Below the pieces are notes generated by a model. It worked only from the letters and a program-made list of their open reading frames with translations, made no database searches and was not told the origin of the DNA. A program made the position numbers and the translations under genes. From Streptomyces sp. NBC_00820 (GTDB lineage: Bacteria; Actinomycetota; Actinomycetes; Streptomycetales; Streptomycetaceae): DNA of 64,000 bases. Below, in pieces: positions 17,224 through 26,375 of this stretch; the stretch's first letter is position 1, and each line of letters starts with the position of its first letter. The stretch lies in the NCBI RefSeq assembly GCF_036347055.1, contig NZ_CP108882.1, forward strand, positions 5,374,501-5,438,500. Reading direction: 5' to 3'.

Positions 17224-17502
17224 CCTCACCTCCATGGTGGTACAAGCTTTACGGGGCCGAGGGTCGCCCCCCGGGGTAACGCGTACATGGTTCCGCGGTG
17301 ACGCTATCGCGCTCGGAACGATCCTGTCCCCGGGACCCCGACCCCCTGGCGTCACTCACAGTAAAGCTGTGGATACGCTCCGTGTCTAGAGGGTTCGCGG
17401 GCCCAAATGGGAAGAGCGCGCGCCGGGTTGACGTACCCAGACGTCAGACGCTCGAACCGTCCCCGAGAGCGGTGGCGGCCGCGTGCCGTCTCCCGTGCAG
17501 TG

Positions 17503-17763
17503 TCACACGAGAACGTGGTCGACGAAGCACCACCGCCAGTCCTCGCCGGGTTCGAAGGTCCGCATCACCGGGTGACCGGACTCCGTGTGGTGCGCCGTCG
17601 CGTGCTGCTTCGGCGAGGAGTCGCAGCAGCCGACGTGGCCACAGGTCAGGCAGAGCCGCAGCTGCACCGGGTGTGTCCCGTCCGCGAGACACTCCAGACA
17701 GGTTTCGCTGAGCGGCTCGGGGTCCGGGTGCGGCAGCGCGTCGGCGTGCGTGCACTGTTTCAT
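17503..17763 (-). CDS. UBP-type zinc-finger protein
   Basis: An 86-residue zinc-binding domain protein. Cysteines and histidines (C4, H6, C22, C25, C38, C41, C46-C47, H54, H58-H59, H64) are spaced as in UBP-type zinc fingers, which in eukaryotes bind ubiquitin tails. The bacterial role is unknown. It lies upstream of ushX-sigH on the same strand with a 280-bp gap that includes promoter space. The ATG has TAATCT 7 bp upstream, again suggesting leaderless transcription. Confidence 0.8.
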   Translation of the reverse strand: MKQCTHADALPHPDPEPLSETCLECLADGTHPVQLRLCLTCGHVGCCDSSPKQHATAHHTESGHPVMRTFEPGEDWRWCFVDHVLV

Positions 17764-17825
17764 GATTGCCAGATTACGACGGTCATGCCGGTGGCCGCGC
17801 GGAAAAACGAGGGCGGGCGAGGATC

Positions 17826-19421
17826 ATGGACGTGATGCCGCTGCTGTTGCTGGTGGCGGGCAGCGCCGCGGTCGCCGGAGCGGCCCGCCGTAGTCCGGTG
17901 CCGGCCCCCCTGCTGCTGGTCGCGGCGGGACTCGCGGTCTCCTACGTCCCCGGCGTGCCGGACTACACCCTCCAGCCCGACGTCATCCTGCCGCTGCTGC
18001 TGCCCCCGCTGCTGTACACCTCGGCGAGCGACAGCTCCTACCTGGACCTGCGGGCCCAGAGCAGGCCGGTGGCGCTGCTGTCGGTCGGCTACGTGCTCTT
18101 CGCGACCGTCGTCGTCGGCTGGGCCGCCTACCGGCTGATCCCCGGCCTGCCGCTGACCGCCGCGCTGGTGCTCGGCGCGGTGGTGGCACCGCCGGACGCG
18201 GTGGCCGCCACCGCGGTCGCGCGGCGTGTCGGGCTGCCGTCCCGGATCACGACGATCCTCCAGGGCGAGTCCCTGCTGAACGACGCCACCGCGATCACCG
18301 CCTACAAGGTCGCCCTGGCCGCCGCCATCGGCGAGGGCGCGACCTGGTCGGGCGGCGTCACCGAGTTCCTGGTCGCCGCCGTCGGCGGTGTCGTCGTCGG
18401 CCTCGTCCTCATGGCGCCCCTGCACTGGCTCCGTACCCACCTGCGCGAACCCCTCCTGCAGAACACGCTGTCCCTGCTGATCCCGTTCGTCGCGTACAGC
18501 CTCGCCGAGCAGTTCCACGCCTCCGGAGTGCTCGCCGTCGTGGTCGTCGCCCTCTATATCGGCCACCGCGCGTGGGAGGTCGACTTCGCCACCCGGCTCC
18601 AGGAGGAGGCGGTGTGGAAGATGGTCGCCTTCATCCTGGAGTCGGCGGTCTTCGCCCTGATCGGCCTCCAGCTCCCGGTCGTCCTCAGGGGACTCGGCGC
18701 GTACGAGGGCGCCAAGGCCGCCGGGTACGCCGTCGTCCTCTTCCTCGTCGTCGTCCTGGCCCGGTTCGTCTGGGTCTACCCCGCGACCTTCGTGCCCCGC
18801 GCCCTGTCGGCGCGCATCAGGGAGCGCGAGGAGAACCTCACCTGGAAGGGCGCGCTGGTCACCAGCTGGGCCGGCATGCGCGGCGTGGTCTCCCTCGCCG
18901 TCGCCTTCTCCATCCCGGCCACCGTGCACGGCGGCCACCCCTTCCCGCAGCGCAACCTCATCCTCTTCCTGACCTTCACCACCGTCATCGGCACCCTGGT
19001 CGTCCAGGGCCTGAGCCTGCCCCCGCTGATCCACCTGCTGAAGTTTCCCGGCCGCGACCGGCAGGCCGAGACCCTCGCCGAGGCCAACGCCCAGGCGCAG
19101 GCCTCCCGCGCCGCCGAGATCCGCCTCGACGAACTCCTCGCCGACGAGCGCAACGCCCTGCCCCCGCCACTCGCCGACCGCCTGCGCAGCGTCCTGGAGC
19201 GCCGCCGCAACGCCGTCTGGGAACGGCTCGGCCAGGTCAACCCGGTCACCGGCGAATCCGTCGACGACACCTACCGCCGGCTGTCCCGCGACATGATCAG
19301 CGTCGAACGCCAGGTCTTCGTCACGCTCCGTGACCACCGCTACATCGACGACGAGATGCTGCGCGCGCTGCTGCGGCGCCTCGACCTGGAGGAGGCGGCG
19401 GCTTACCGGGAGGCGGGGTGA
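17826..19421 (+). CDS. CPA1-family Na+/H+ antiporter
   Basis: A cation:proton antiporter of 531 residues with about 12 membrane helices over the first 415 residues. The core motif ALVLGAVVAPPDAVAATAVARR with its Asp, and GESLLNDATAI with the Asn-Asp pair, are typical of NhaP/CPA1 exchangers. The C-terminal 115 residues are soluble and charged, probably regulatory. ATG 17826 gives a first helix at once (MDVMPLLLLV); a start 20 codons earlier would add a basic leader without support. It is divergent from the UBP zinc-finger gene. Confidence 0.9.
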   Translation: MDVMPLLLLVAGSAAVAGAARRSPVPAPLLLVAAGLAVSYVPGVPDYTLQPDVILPLLLPPLLYTSASDSSYLDLRAQSRPVALLSVGYVLFATVVVGWAAYRLIPGLPLTAALVLGAVVAPPDAVAATAVARRVGLPSRITTILQGESLLNDATAITAYKVALAAAIGEGATWSGGVTEFLVAAVGGVVVGLVLMAPLHWLRTHLREPLLQNTLSLLIPFVAYSLAEQFHASGVLAVVVVALYIGHRAWEVDFATRLQEEAVWKMVAFILESAVFALIGLQLPVVLRGLGAYEGAKAAGYAVVLFLVVVLARFVWVYPATFVPRALSARIREREENLTWKGALVTSWAGMRGVVSLAVAFSIPATVHGGHPFPQRNLILFLTFTTVIGTLVVQGLSLPPLIHLLKFPGRDRQAETLAEANAQAQASRAAEIRLDELLADERNALPPPLADRLRSVLERRRNAVWERLGQVNPVTGESVDDTYRRLSRDMISVERQVFVTLRDHRYIDDEMLRALLRRLDLEEAAAYREAG

Positions 19422-19495
19422 GCGGGGGCCGGCCGCCGGGTCCACCGGTCTGTCCGGTCGGGCCGGCCAGGCCGCCGGGCCCACCGGGTCACCCC

Positions 19496-20395
19496 CTAGG
19501 TCGCCGGGAACGGCCGTCCGGTGATCACCGCTGCGACCGTCGTCCCGGGCGCGAAGGCGCCCTCCCCGGCCAGGGTGACAAGTCCGTACAGCAACTTGGC
19601 GACATAGAGACGCTCGACGGGCAGCCCGTGCCGCCGCTCGAAATCCCCGGCGAAGGCGTCGAGCTCGGGTGTCGTGCGGGCGTAGCCGCCGAAATGGAAG
19701 CGGTCGTCGAGGGACCAGGTGCCGGTGCGGGCGCCGAATGCGCGCTCCTGGAGGGCCTGTATGTCCGCCTCCAGGAAGCCGCCCTTGAGGACCGGGACGC
19801 CGAGGGCACGCTGTTCCGTGTCCAGTCCGGCGGCGAGTCCGGCGAGGGTGCCGCCGGTGCCGCAGGCCACCGCCACGACATCGGCCCGGCCGCGCAGCTC
19901 CGCGCCGAGCGCCCGGCAGCCCCGTACCGCCTCCGCGTTGCTGCCGCCCTCGGGGACGGCGTACGCGTCCTCGGCGCCGGCCGCGCGCAGGATCGCCGCC
20001 AGCGTCTCCGGCTCGCTCTTGCGCCGGTACGTCGATCTGTCGACGAAGTGCAGCCGCATGCCGTCGGCCGAGCAGCGGGCGAGGGACGGGTTGAGCGGCC
20101 GGTCGGCCAGTTCCTGACCGCGGACCACGCCGACCGTCGGCAGCCCGAGGAGGCGTCCCGCGGCGGCCGTGGCCCGCAGGTGGTTGGAGTAGGCACCGCC
20201 GAAGGTGACGAGCGCCCGCCCCCGCGCGGCCTCGATGTTCGGCACCAGCTTGCGCCACTTGTTGCCGATCAGCTCCGGGTGGACCAGGTCGTCCCGCTTG
20301 AGCAGCAGGCGCACCCCCCGGGCGGAGAAACGATCGTCCCGGACCTCCTGGAGGGGCGAGGGGAGCGCGGGTGCGAGCGGGTCTGGGCTGGTCAC
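19496..20395 (-). CDS. PLP-dependent fold-II enzyme, D-cysteine desulfhydrase/ACC-deaminase family
   Basis: A cytosolic PLP enzyme of about 299 residues. The PLP lysine is in the family motif LIGNKWRKL, the Ser/Asn pocket is TFGGAYSNHLRATAAAG, and the phosphate loop is ACGTGGTLAGLAAGL. These match the ACC deaminase/D-cysteine desulfhydrase group; which substrate it uses cannot be told. GTG 20395 is preferred over the frame's first ATG 27 bp upstream. It has GACAAT 6 bp before it and an AGGTGA further up. Confidence 0.82.
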   Translation of the reverse strand: MTSPDPLAPALPSPLQEVRDDRFSARGVRLLLKRDDLVHPELIGNKWRKLVPNIEAARGRALVTFGGAYSNHLRATAAAGRLLGLPTVGVVRGQELADRPLNPSLARCSADGMRLHFVDRSTYRRKSEPETLAAILRAAGAEDAYAVPEGGSNAEAVRGCRALGAELRGRADVVAVACGTGGTLAGLAAGLDTEQRALGVPVLKGGFLEADIQALQERAFGARTGTWSLDDRFHFGGYARTTPELDAFAGDFERRHGLPVERLYVAKLLYGLVTLAGEGAFAPGTTVAAVITGRPFPAT

Positions 20396-20486
20396 GCGCC
20401 CATTGTCACCCGAGGTGGCCACGCGGTCGGGCGGCCAAGTGGTCGGGCGGTTGGGCTGCCAGGCAGCGGGGTGGCCGGGCGGGGCC

Positions 20487-21080
20487 TCAGTCCTTCAGGC
20501 GCTCCTCGATCCGGTCCCGCAGCCACGCCATCGTGAAGCCCCGCGGATCCACCTTGCCCGGCTGCCACTCCTTGTGGCCGATGACCGACCGCTGCGTCCA
20601 GCCGTGGTGGCGGCAGACGGCCGCGGCGACGCGGACGATCGCCTCCAGCTGCGCCTCGGGCCAGGGGTCCTCGCCGTCGCCGAGGTTCTCGCACTCGAAG
20701 CCGTAGAAGTGCCGGTTGCCGTCGGTGTTCGCCTCGTTGTCCGGCGGCAGCCGCTTCTCGGCGATCACCGCGCGCAGGACCTCGTCGTCGCCGAAGCCGG
20801 CGTGATTGGTGCGGCCGTAGCCCACCAGGTGGACCGTGCCGTCCTTGGTGATCACACCGTGGCACAGCGGGCCCGGCAGATCCGCGTGGCCGTCCCTGCA
20901 GAGCTCCACGGTGTGCGCGCTTCCCCGCGTCACCGTGTGATGGATCATGACACCGTGGACGGGCCCCCAGGGGCCCTTGTGGCTACGGTTGTGATGCCGC
21001 CAGTCGCCGACCTCGACGACCGTGACGGCTTCCGCCCTGAGCGCTTTCAGAAACCCGCTCGCGGACATGGGCAGAGCCAT
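20487..21080 (-). CDS. PGRP/amidase_2-type N-acetylmuramoyl-L-alanine amidase
   Basis: A zinc amidase-fold protein of 197 residues that would cut the lactyl-peptide bond of peptidoglycan. Probable zinc ligands are H47 or H48 (VMIHHTVT), a His in VIGHKEW, and the Asp in GKVDP. No signal peptide is visible, so it is cytoplasmic or exported by another route, like a phage endolysin. AAGGAGG lies 5 nt before ATG 21080, deciding the start over a frame open 370 bp further. It is divergent from the encapsulin gene. Confidence 0.85.
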   Translation of the reverse strand: MALPMSASGFLKALRAEAVTVVEVGDWRHHNRSHKGPWGPVHGVMIHHTVTRGSAHTVELCRDGHADLPGPLCHGVITKDGTVHLVGYGRTNHAGFGDDEVLRAVIAEKRLPPDNEANTDGNRHFYGFECENLGDGEDPWPEAQLEAIVRVAAAVCRHHGWTQRSVIGHKEWQPGKVDPRGFTMAWLRDRIEERLKD

Positions 21081-21426
21081 GACCGCCTCCTTCGTGCTGT
21101 GCCGGTGGCCGCTGGGCGCGGCCATCTCCTTGCCGGTGCTGTTCTCATCGACGCTTCTACCGAGAACCTGACGGCACCGACCACTCCGTTCGGACACCGT
21201 GCGAGCGAATCCGGACATGTCGCGGGTCGCGGGACCCCTGTGCAAGGTCCCTCTTTCTGCCCAGTAGTCGGATGATCCATTCCCGCTCTTTCGGGTAATA
21301 GTCCGGGCACGCTCCGTGATGGAAAGCTCGTCCCTGAGACCGGTGCCCGGGGAGATCCGGTACCGGGCGCCCGGTGCCGGACGTACGGCATACCGGGCGA
21401 CGGCATACATGGGAGGGCATTTCGTT

Positions 21427-22833
21427 ATGTCGGTAGGCGAAGAGGTCCGCACGGATCAGGGCAAGCCGCAGCAGTCCCTCGGTACGGCGGCGGCGCGGAA
21501 CCTGGCCACCACGACCAAGTCCGTGCCCCAGATGCAGGAGATCAGCTCCCGCTGGCTGCTGCGCACTCTGCCCTGGGTCGACGTGCACGGCGGCACGTAC
21601 CGGGTGAACCGGCGGCTGACCTACGCCGTCGGAGACGGCCGCATCACCTTCGTGAAGACCGGGGACCAGGTCGAGGTCATCCCGGCGGAACTCGGCGAAC
21701 TGCCCGCGCTGCGGTCGTACGAGGACGACGAGGTGCTCACCGAGCTGGCCCGGCGCTGCCGGCAGCGCGACTTCGCGCCCGGCGAGGTCATCGCCTCCTT
21801 CGGCAGCCAGGCCGACGAGGTGTACCTGCTGGCACACGGCAGGGTCGAGACGGTCGGCACGGGACCGTACGGCGACGACGCGGTCCTCGGAGTCCTCGCG
21901 GACGGCGCCTACTTCGGCGATCAGTCGCTGCTGGACCCGGACGCCATCTGGGAGTACACCGCCCGCGCCGACACCGCCTGCACGGTGCTGATCCTCAGCC
22001 GTCAGGACTTCGAGCAGGTCGCCGAGCGCGCCGACTCGCTGCGCGGCCACCTCCAGGAGCTGCGTGCGATCCCCGAACAGCAGACCAACAAGTACGGCGA
22101 GAAGGCGGTCGAGCTGGCGGCCGGCCACTCCGGCGAGCCGGACATCCCGAACACCTTCGTCGACTACGACGCCCGGCCGCGCGAGTACGAACTGAGCATC
22201 GCCCAGACCGTGCTGCGCATCCACTCGCGCGTGGCCGACCTGTACAACCAGCCGATGAACCAGACCGAGCAGCAGCTGCGGCTCACGGTCGAGGCGCTGA
22301 AGGAGCGCCAGGAGCACGAACTGGTCAACAACCGGGAGTTCGGGCTGCTGCACAACTGCGAGTACGACCAGCGGATCCAGCCGCACGACGGCGTGCCCGG
22401 CCCGGACGACATGGACGAGCTGCTCAGCCGGCGCCGCAGCACCAAGATGTTCCTCGCCCACCCGCGCGCGATCGCCGCGTTCGGGCGCGAGCTGAACAAG
22501 CGCGGGCTGGTCCCGGAGAGCATCGACGTCGGCGGCAACCGCATCCCCACCTGGCGGGGCGTGCCGATCTACCCGTGCAACAAGATCCCGGTCAGCGCGG
22601 CCCGCACGACCTCGATCATCGCCCTGCGGACCGGTGAGGCCGACCAGGGCGTCATCGGCCTGCGCCAGTCCGGCATCCCGGACGAGATCGAACCGAGCCT
22701 GTCGGTCCGCTTCATGGGCATCAACGAACAGGCCATCATCAAGTACCTGGTGACGGCCTACTACTCGGCCGCCGTCCTGGTACCCGACGCGCTCGGCGTG
22801 CTGGAGAACGTCGAGATCGGCCGGTGGAGGTGA
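21427..22833 (+). CDS. eshA: Family 2B encapsulin shell protein with cyclic-nucleotide-binding domain (EshA type)
   Basis: A nanocompartment shell protein of 468 residues. Residues 1-95 form the N-terminal arm and first part of the HK97-like fold ([20 protein letters not shown]). A cNMP-binding domain is inserted at about 100-205 ([20 protein letters not shown], then GDQSLL). The remaining HK97 shell fold runs to the end. It matches EshA, the 52-kDa multimer-forming protein of S. griseus linked to sporulation and antibiotic control. The ATG follows GGGAGGG. The next gene is a polyprenyl synthase, a known cargo type of family 2B encapsulins. Earlier annotation would call it a Crp-like regulator, but there is no HTH. 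Confidence 0.9.
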   Translation: MSVGEEVRTDQGKPQQSLGTAAARNLATTTKSVPQMQEISSRWLLRTLPWVDVHGGTYRVNRRLTYAVGDGRITFVKTGDQVEVIPAELGELPALRSYEDDEVLTELARRCRQRDFAPGEVIASFGSQADEVYLLAHGRVETVGTGPYGDDAVLGVLADGAYFGDQSLLDPDAIWEYTARADTACTVLILSRQDFEQVAERADSLRGHLQELRAIPEQQTNKYGEKAVELAAGHSGEPDIPNTFVDYDARPREYELSIAQTVLRIHSRVADLYNQPMNQTEQQLRLTVEALKERQEHELVNNREFGLLHNCEYDQRIQPHDGVPGPDDMDELLSRRRSTKMFLAHPRAIAAFGRELNKRGLVPESIDVGGNRIPTWRGVPIYPCNKIPVSAARTTSIIALRTGEADQGVIGLRQSGIPDEIEPSLSVRFMGINEQAIIKYLVTAYYSAAVLVPDALGVLENVEIGRWR

Positions 22834-22945
22834 CGTCTGCGCACTTCGCGGTCGTGTCCCCGCCCTCCGGGGCGGGTACACCCTCGGGGTATGCGTCCAG
22901 CCGGAGCGGACGCGCCTTCGTCCGCGGACTCCGCGAGGGGGAGCG

Positions 22946-24115
22946 ATGGCCGAGTTCATGACGGGGACCAGACGGCGTGCGTCCGGGGCGAAGCGGTCCG
23001 ACGACGCCGCGGGGGAGGAGCCCGCGCCACCGGGACCGCACGAGCGGCCGGAGCCGGGCGGTGACGCCGGCGCCGGCCCGCTCGACGGGCAGGAGGCGGC
23101 GGCCCTGCTGGAGCGGACCCGGGCCCTCGTCGACCCGGAGCTGCGCGCGGCCGTCGAGTCGCTGCCCGGATCCATGCGCCGGGTCGCGCTGTACCACTTC
23201 GGCTGGGAGCAGGCGGACGGCACTCCGGCCGCCGGCAACGCCGGCAAGGCGATCAGGCCGGCGCTCGTGCTCGCCGCGGCCGCCGCGCTGGGCGGACACG
23301 AGGCGAGGGTGGCGGCCGTGCGGGCCGCCGCCGCGGTCGAACTGGTCCACAACTTCACGCTGTTGCACGACGACGTGATGGACCGGGACACCACGCGCCG
23401 GCACCGGCCCACGGCATGGACCGTGTTCGGTGTACCCGACGCGATCCTCGCCGGGGACGCCCTCCAGGCGCTGGCCGTACGCCTGCTCGCGGAGGACCCG
23501 CACCCGGCGTCCACACCGGCCGCCGCCCGGATCGCGGACTGTGTGATGGAGCTGTGCGCCGGACAGCACACGGACACGGCCATGGAGCGGCGCACACCCG
23601 ACACGGTCACCCTCGACGAGGTGCTCGTCATGGCCGAGGCGAAGACCGGCGCCCTGCTGGGCTGCGCCTGCGCCCTCGGCGCGCTGTACGCGGGCGCCGG
23701 GGACGAGGACGTGGCCGCGCTGGACGGCTTCGGCCGCCAGGCCGGCCTCGCCTTCCAGCTGATCGACGACGTGATCGGCATATGGGGCGATCCGCGGCAC
23801 ACCGGCAAGCCGGCCGGCGCGGATCTCGCGGTGCGCAAGAAGTCCCTGCCGGTGGCGGCGGCGCTCGCCTCCGGCACCCCGGCGGCGGCCGAACTGGCCA
23901 CGCTGTACGGGAAACCGCACATCGAGGGGGACGGTGACGACATCGCGCGGACGACGCTGGCCGTGGAACAGGCGGGCGGCCGGGACTGGGCGCAGGCCGA
24001 GGCGGCCGACCGGATGGCCCTCGCGATGCAGGAGCTGGCCCGCGCGGTACCGGCCCCCGAGACGGCGGGCGGTCTGCTGGCGCTGGCGGAGTTCGTGACC
24101 AGGCGCAGCAGCTGA
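22946..24115 (+). CDS. Polyprenyl (isoprenyl) diphosphate synthase, probable encapsulin cargo
   Basis: A trans-isoprenyl diphosphate synthase of 389 residues. The first Asp-rich motif is D142-D143-V-M-D146, the second D274-D275 with D282 in QLIDDVIGIWGD, and KKS at 298-300 contacts the diphosphate. It should condense IPP with allylic diphosphates; the chain length is not clear. The first 50 residues are disordered, Pro/Gly/Ala-rich and charged, as in cargo-loading extensions of family 2 encapsulin cargos. The ATG follows GAGGGGGAG. It lies 112 bp after the shell gene on the same strand. Confidence 0.87.
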   Translation: MAEFMTGTRRRASGAKRSDDAAGEEPAPPGPHERPEPGGDAGAGPLDGQEAAALLERTRALVDPELRAAVESLPGSMRRVALYHFGWEQADGTPAAGNAGKAIRPALVLAAAAALGGHEARVAAVRAAAAVELVHNFTLLHDDVMDRDTTRRHRPTAWTVFGVPDAILAGDALQALAVRLLAEDPHPASTPAAARIADCVMELCAGQHTDTAMERRTPDTVTLDEVLVMAEAKTGALLGCACALGALYAGAGDEDVAALDGFGRQAGLAFQLIDDVIGIWGDPRHTGKPAGADLAVRKKSLPVAAALASGTPAAAELATLYGKPHIEGDGDDIARTTLAVEQAGGRDWAQAEAADRMALAMQELARAVPAPETAGGLLALAEFVTRRSS

Positions 24116-24359
24116 GGCCGCCCGCCCGGCACCCCGCCGAGACCCCGGAGCCTTCGGACCCGTGCGGTTCCTGACCCCGCACGGCCCCCGGAGGCTCCGG
24201 CCCGTCGGGCCCCGCACATCCCCACAGTGTGCGGGTCCCGACGCTCTGCGCACTCTGGCTCCCTGGCAGGCAGGCGGAGCGCGAGGCCCCGTCGGACGGC
24301 CGCCCCGTGCCAGACCGGCAGGGGGAGCGCCGGCACCCGGGCCGTCCTACCCTGGGGAC

Positions 24360-24581
24360 ATGGACAGGGAGGCCCACGTCTGTCCCGTCTGCGGACAGCC
24401 CGTCGACACGGTCGTGGGGCGGCACAAGACACTGGGTGCCTGGGTGCCCGTGTGGAAAGCCGGCCCGTGCCGCAACCCCGGCTGCGAGTCCTACGGCGAG
24501 ACCTCCGCTCCAGCCGCACCGACGGCCGAGGAAGCGGAGCCGGAACCGGATCCGGACGGTCCCGTCGCCAAGCGGTCCTGA
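24360..24581 (+). CDS. Small zinc-ribbon-like protein, unknown function
   Basis: A 73-residue protein with paired cysteine knuckles, CPVC at 8-11 and a second pair near residues 37-43 (PCRNPGC), fitting a small zinc ribbon. The C-terminal 25 residues are Ala/Pro/Glu-rich and disordered. I do not recognise a named family. ATG 24360 has no ribosome site but TACCCT 6 bp upstream, so it is probably leaderless. Longer in-frame starts lie in sequence with no coding look. Confidence 0.65.
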   Translation: MDREAHVCPVCGQPVDTVVGRHKTLGAWVPVWKAGPCRNPGCESYGETSAPAAPTAEEAEPEPDPDGPVAKRS

Positions 24582-24628
24582 GCGCGGAGGCGGGAGTCCC
24601 GGTGCGGCCGAGGCCGTAGCGTGAGCCC

Positions 24629-24961
24629 ATGCACAAGCCGCCGTACATCCTGCACATCACCGAGCGCTCCCTGTGGGAGACGGCCCGTGAGCGGGGCACC
24701 TACGAGGTGTCCACGCGCGGTCGCACCCTCCAGGAGGTGGGGTTCATCCACTTCTCCACCCGCGAGCAACTGCCCCGCGTCGCGGCCTTCTTGTACGGCG
24801 ACCACGAAGGACCGGACGAACTGGTGGTGCTGGTCGTGGATCCGGCACGGCTGGAAGTGCCGGTGAGATACGAGGCCATGCCGCCGAAGGGCGAGGAGTT
24901 CCCGCACGTGTACGGCCCCGTGCCCGTGGACGCCGTGGTGGACGTGGAGCCCTGGGACTGA
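24629..24961 (+). CDS. DUF952 family protein
   Basis: A 110-residue soluble protein matching the DUF952 family (ILHITERSLWETARERGTYE, then GFIHFSTREQLPRVA and HVYGPVPVDAVV). The fold is thought to be related to glutathione-S-transferase-like or ADP-ribose-linked small domains; no reaction is known. TAGCGT lies 6 bp before the ATG and there is no ribosome site, so a leaderless mRNA is likely. It follows the zinc-ribbon gene by 47 bp but has its own start signal. Confidence 0.82.
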   Translation: MHKPPYILHITERSLWETARERGTYEVSTRGRTLQEVGFIHFSTREQLPRVAAFLYGDHEGPDELVVLVVDPARLEVPVRYEAMPPKGEEFPHVYGPVPVDAVVDVEPWD

Positions 24962-25046
24962 CCACGCAGGCGCCGCCCGCGGGCGACGCGGCTGCCCCGA
25001 GTGGTCGGCAGAGCTGAGCGGGATTGGCCGCGCCCGGTACGGCAGC

Positions 25047-25079
25047 AGGGCCCGGACCGCGCGTCGCGGTCCGGGCCCT
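25047..25079. terminator. Bidirectional terminator hairpin
   Basis: A perfect 15-bp stem (AGGGCCCGGACCGCG and its complement) with a 3-nt loop lies between the convergent DUF952 and DUF6243 genes. It can serve both. Confidence 0.8.
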
Positions 25080-25113
25080 GCCCCGTGCGGTGCCGCCCTG
25101 CGGCGGCGGTGCG

Positions 25114-25329
25114 TCAGCTCTGTGCGGGTTCGTCGCCCGCCTGCCCGGTGCTCTCGGCTGCGTCTGTCTTCTCGCGCATCTTGCGTACCAGCTCCGCCTT
25201 CTTGTCCGCTGCGTTCTTGCGGTCGAGGTTGCGGTGCGGACCGTGGTTCTGCCGTTCGGCGCGGGACAGCTTCTTGCGCTGGCCGCCGCCCTGGCCCACG
25301 GGGTTGTTGATGTTCTTGCTGTCGGTCAC
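25114..25329 (-). CDS. DUF6243 family small basic protein
   Basis: A 71-residue, very hydrophilic protein with a conserved middle (NNPVGQGGGQRKKLSRAERQ) and a Lys/Arg/Ala helix. It matches the Streptomyces DUF6243 family. No domain or role is known. The GTG start follows GGGAGAA. Confidence 0.72.
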   Translation of the reverse strand: MTDSKNINNPVGQGGGQRKKLSRAERQNHGPHRNLDRKNAADKKAELVRKMREKTDAAESTGQAGDEPAQS

Positions 25330-25639
25330 GGGTTCTCCCGGTAATGATGTGAAGTGATCTACGGATCCACGGTGGGGGACGGGAGGCGACGTCGAAGGAC
25401 GTCAGCAGAGGCCCGTCACGTTCTCACTCGTGAATCGGTGGCTGGAAGAACATGACAACGACGTTACCCGGTTCCGTCGGCCCCGCACGCCAGCCTTCCG
25501 TTGCCCTTCGACGCGACCATCGACCGTGCCCGCGCCCTCGTCGCCGACTGCATCGCCCGCCACGGCGCGTACGAGATCACCTGCCTCGGCGGGATCCTCG
25601 TCTGCCGTCGGTGAGTTCGGTCCAGCGGCGGCCAACTCG
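25330..25639. other. Non-coding stretch upstream of the integrase-like remnant
   Basis: There is no intact gene. On the plus strand, 25501-25615 encodes a 37-residue fragment (LPFDATIDRARALVADCIA...) that ends at a stop and has no start. It looks like a decayed gene piece; the family is unknown. Confidence 0.4.
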
Positions 25640-25828
25640 CGGCGGGCGGACCCGGTCGGCGAGGTCGGACACGCGCCCGACGCCATCGCGCTGCGGATCT
25701 ACGCGCACCTGGGCCGGGAAAAAGAAGACCGCACCCGCTCCGTCAGGGACGCCGTGCTCGGCGTACTGCGGACCGGGTGCGGACAGCCAGGCGATGCGAC
25801 CCGCGAAGCCGCAGGTCAGACAGCCTAG
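25640..25828 (+). pseudogene. Possible C-terminal remnant of a tyrosine integrase
   Basis: The plus-strand frame reads APDAIALRIYAHLGREKEDR followed by TRSVRDAVLGVL. This resembles the end of actinophage-type tyrosine recombinases, where the catalytic Tyr lies in an LR-[VI]-Y-[AS]-HL motif. No N-terminal or central integrase domain (R-H-x-x-R) is present nearby and no start is supported. It suggests an old integration event between the DUF6243 gene and sodN. The match is by eye and short, so confidence is low. Confidence 0.35.
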
Positions 25829-25835
25829 GTAAAGA

Positions 25836-26231
25836 TCAAGCCTTCTTGGTCTCCCAGAAGATCTTGTCGATCTGGGCGATGTAGTCCAGCGCCTTCTGGC
25901 CCGTCGCCGGGTCGGTGGACGCCTTGGCCGCCGACAGGGACTTCACAGCCTCGTTGAGCAGGGTGTGCAGCTCGGGGTAGCTGTCGAAGTGCGGGGGCTT
26001 GAAGTAGTCGCTCCACAGCACGTCCAGGTGGTGCTTGGCGAGCTCGGCGCGCTGCTCCTTGATCACCGTGGCACGGATCTGGAAGTGCGGGTCGTCGTTG
26101 GCGGCCATCTTGTCCTGGATGGCCTTCACCGACTCCGCCTCGATGCGGGCCTGAGCCGGGTCGTACACACCGCAGGGCAGGTCGCAGTGTGCGCTGACCT
26201 TGACCTTGGGGGCAAACAGGCGGGAAAGCAT
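25836..26231 (-). CDS. sodN: Nickel-type superoxide dismutase
   Basis: A 131-residue precursor of the cytosolic Ni-SOD that converts superoxide to oxygen and peroxide. The first 14 residues are a propeptide. Cleavage exposes H15-C16-D-L-P-C20-G-V-Y-D, the nickel hook in which His1, Cys2 and Cys6 of the mature protein bind nickel. The remainder is the four-helix bundle of the family. The ATG follows GGAAGGA. Divergent from it is the gene for its maturation protease. In S. coelicolor sodN is expressed when nickel is available. Confidence 0.97.
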   Translation of the reverse strand: MLSRLFAPKVKVSAHCDLPCGVYDPAQARIEAESVKAIQDKMAANDDPHFQIRATVIKEQRAELAKHHLDVLWSDYFKPPHFDSYPELHTLLNEAVKSLSAAKASTDPATGQKALDYIAQIDKIFWETKKA

Positions 26232-26375
26232 GGAGCATTCCTTCCTCGTGATCGTCTTCTCAGGTGGGACATTACTCCCTGCGGGAGGGGTTTTCCCGAG
26301 TGCCCCCCAGGGCTTAGGACAAAAGTCCAGGGTGAGACTGAGACTGTGGAGGAACGGACCGGGGAGGTGCCGGGG

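Noticed and set aside
17760..20258. An 832-codon minus-strand open frame across the antiporter
   Set aside because: Same pattern of high-GC antisense reading; the antiporter frame has clear membrane helices and motifs.
21427..22833. The cNMP-domain protein as a Crp/Fnr transcription factor
   Set aside because: There is no C-terminal helix-turn-helix. The sequence on both sides of the cNMP domain fits a shell protein.
21157..24699. A 1180-codon minus-strand open frame across the encapsulin and prenyl synthase genes
   Set aside because: It is antisense to two well-supported genes and has low-complexity composition.
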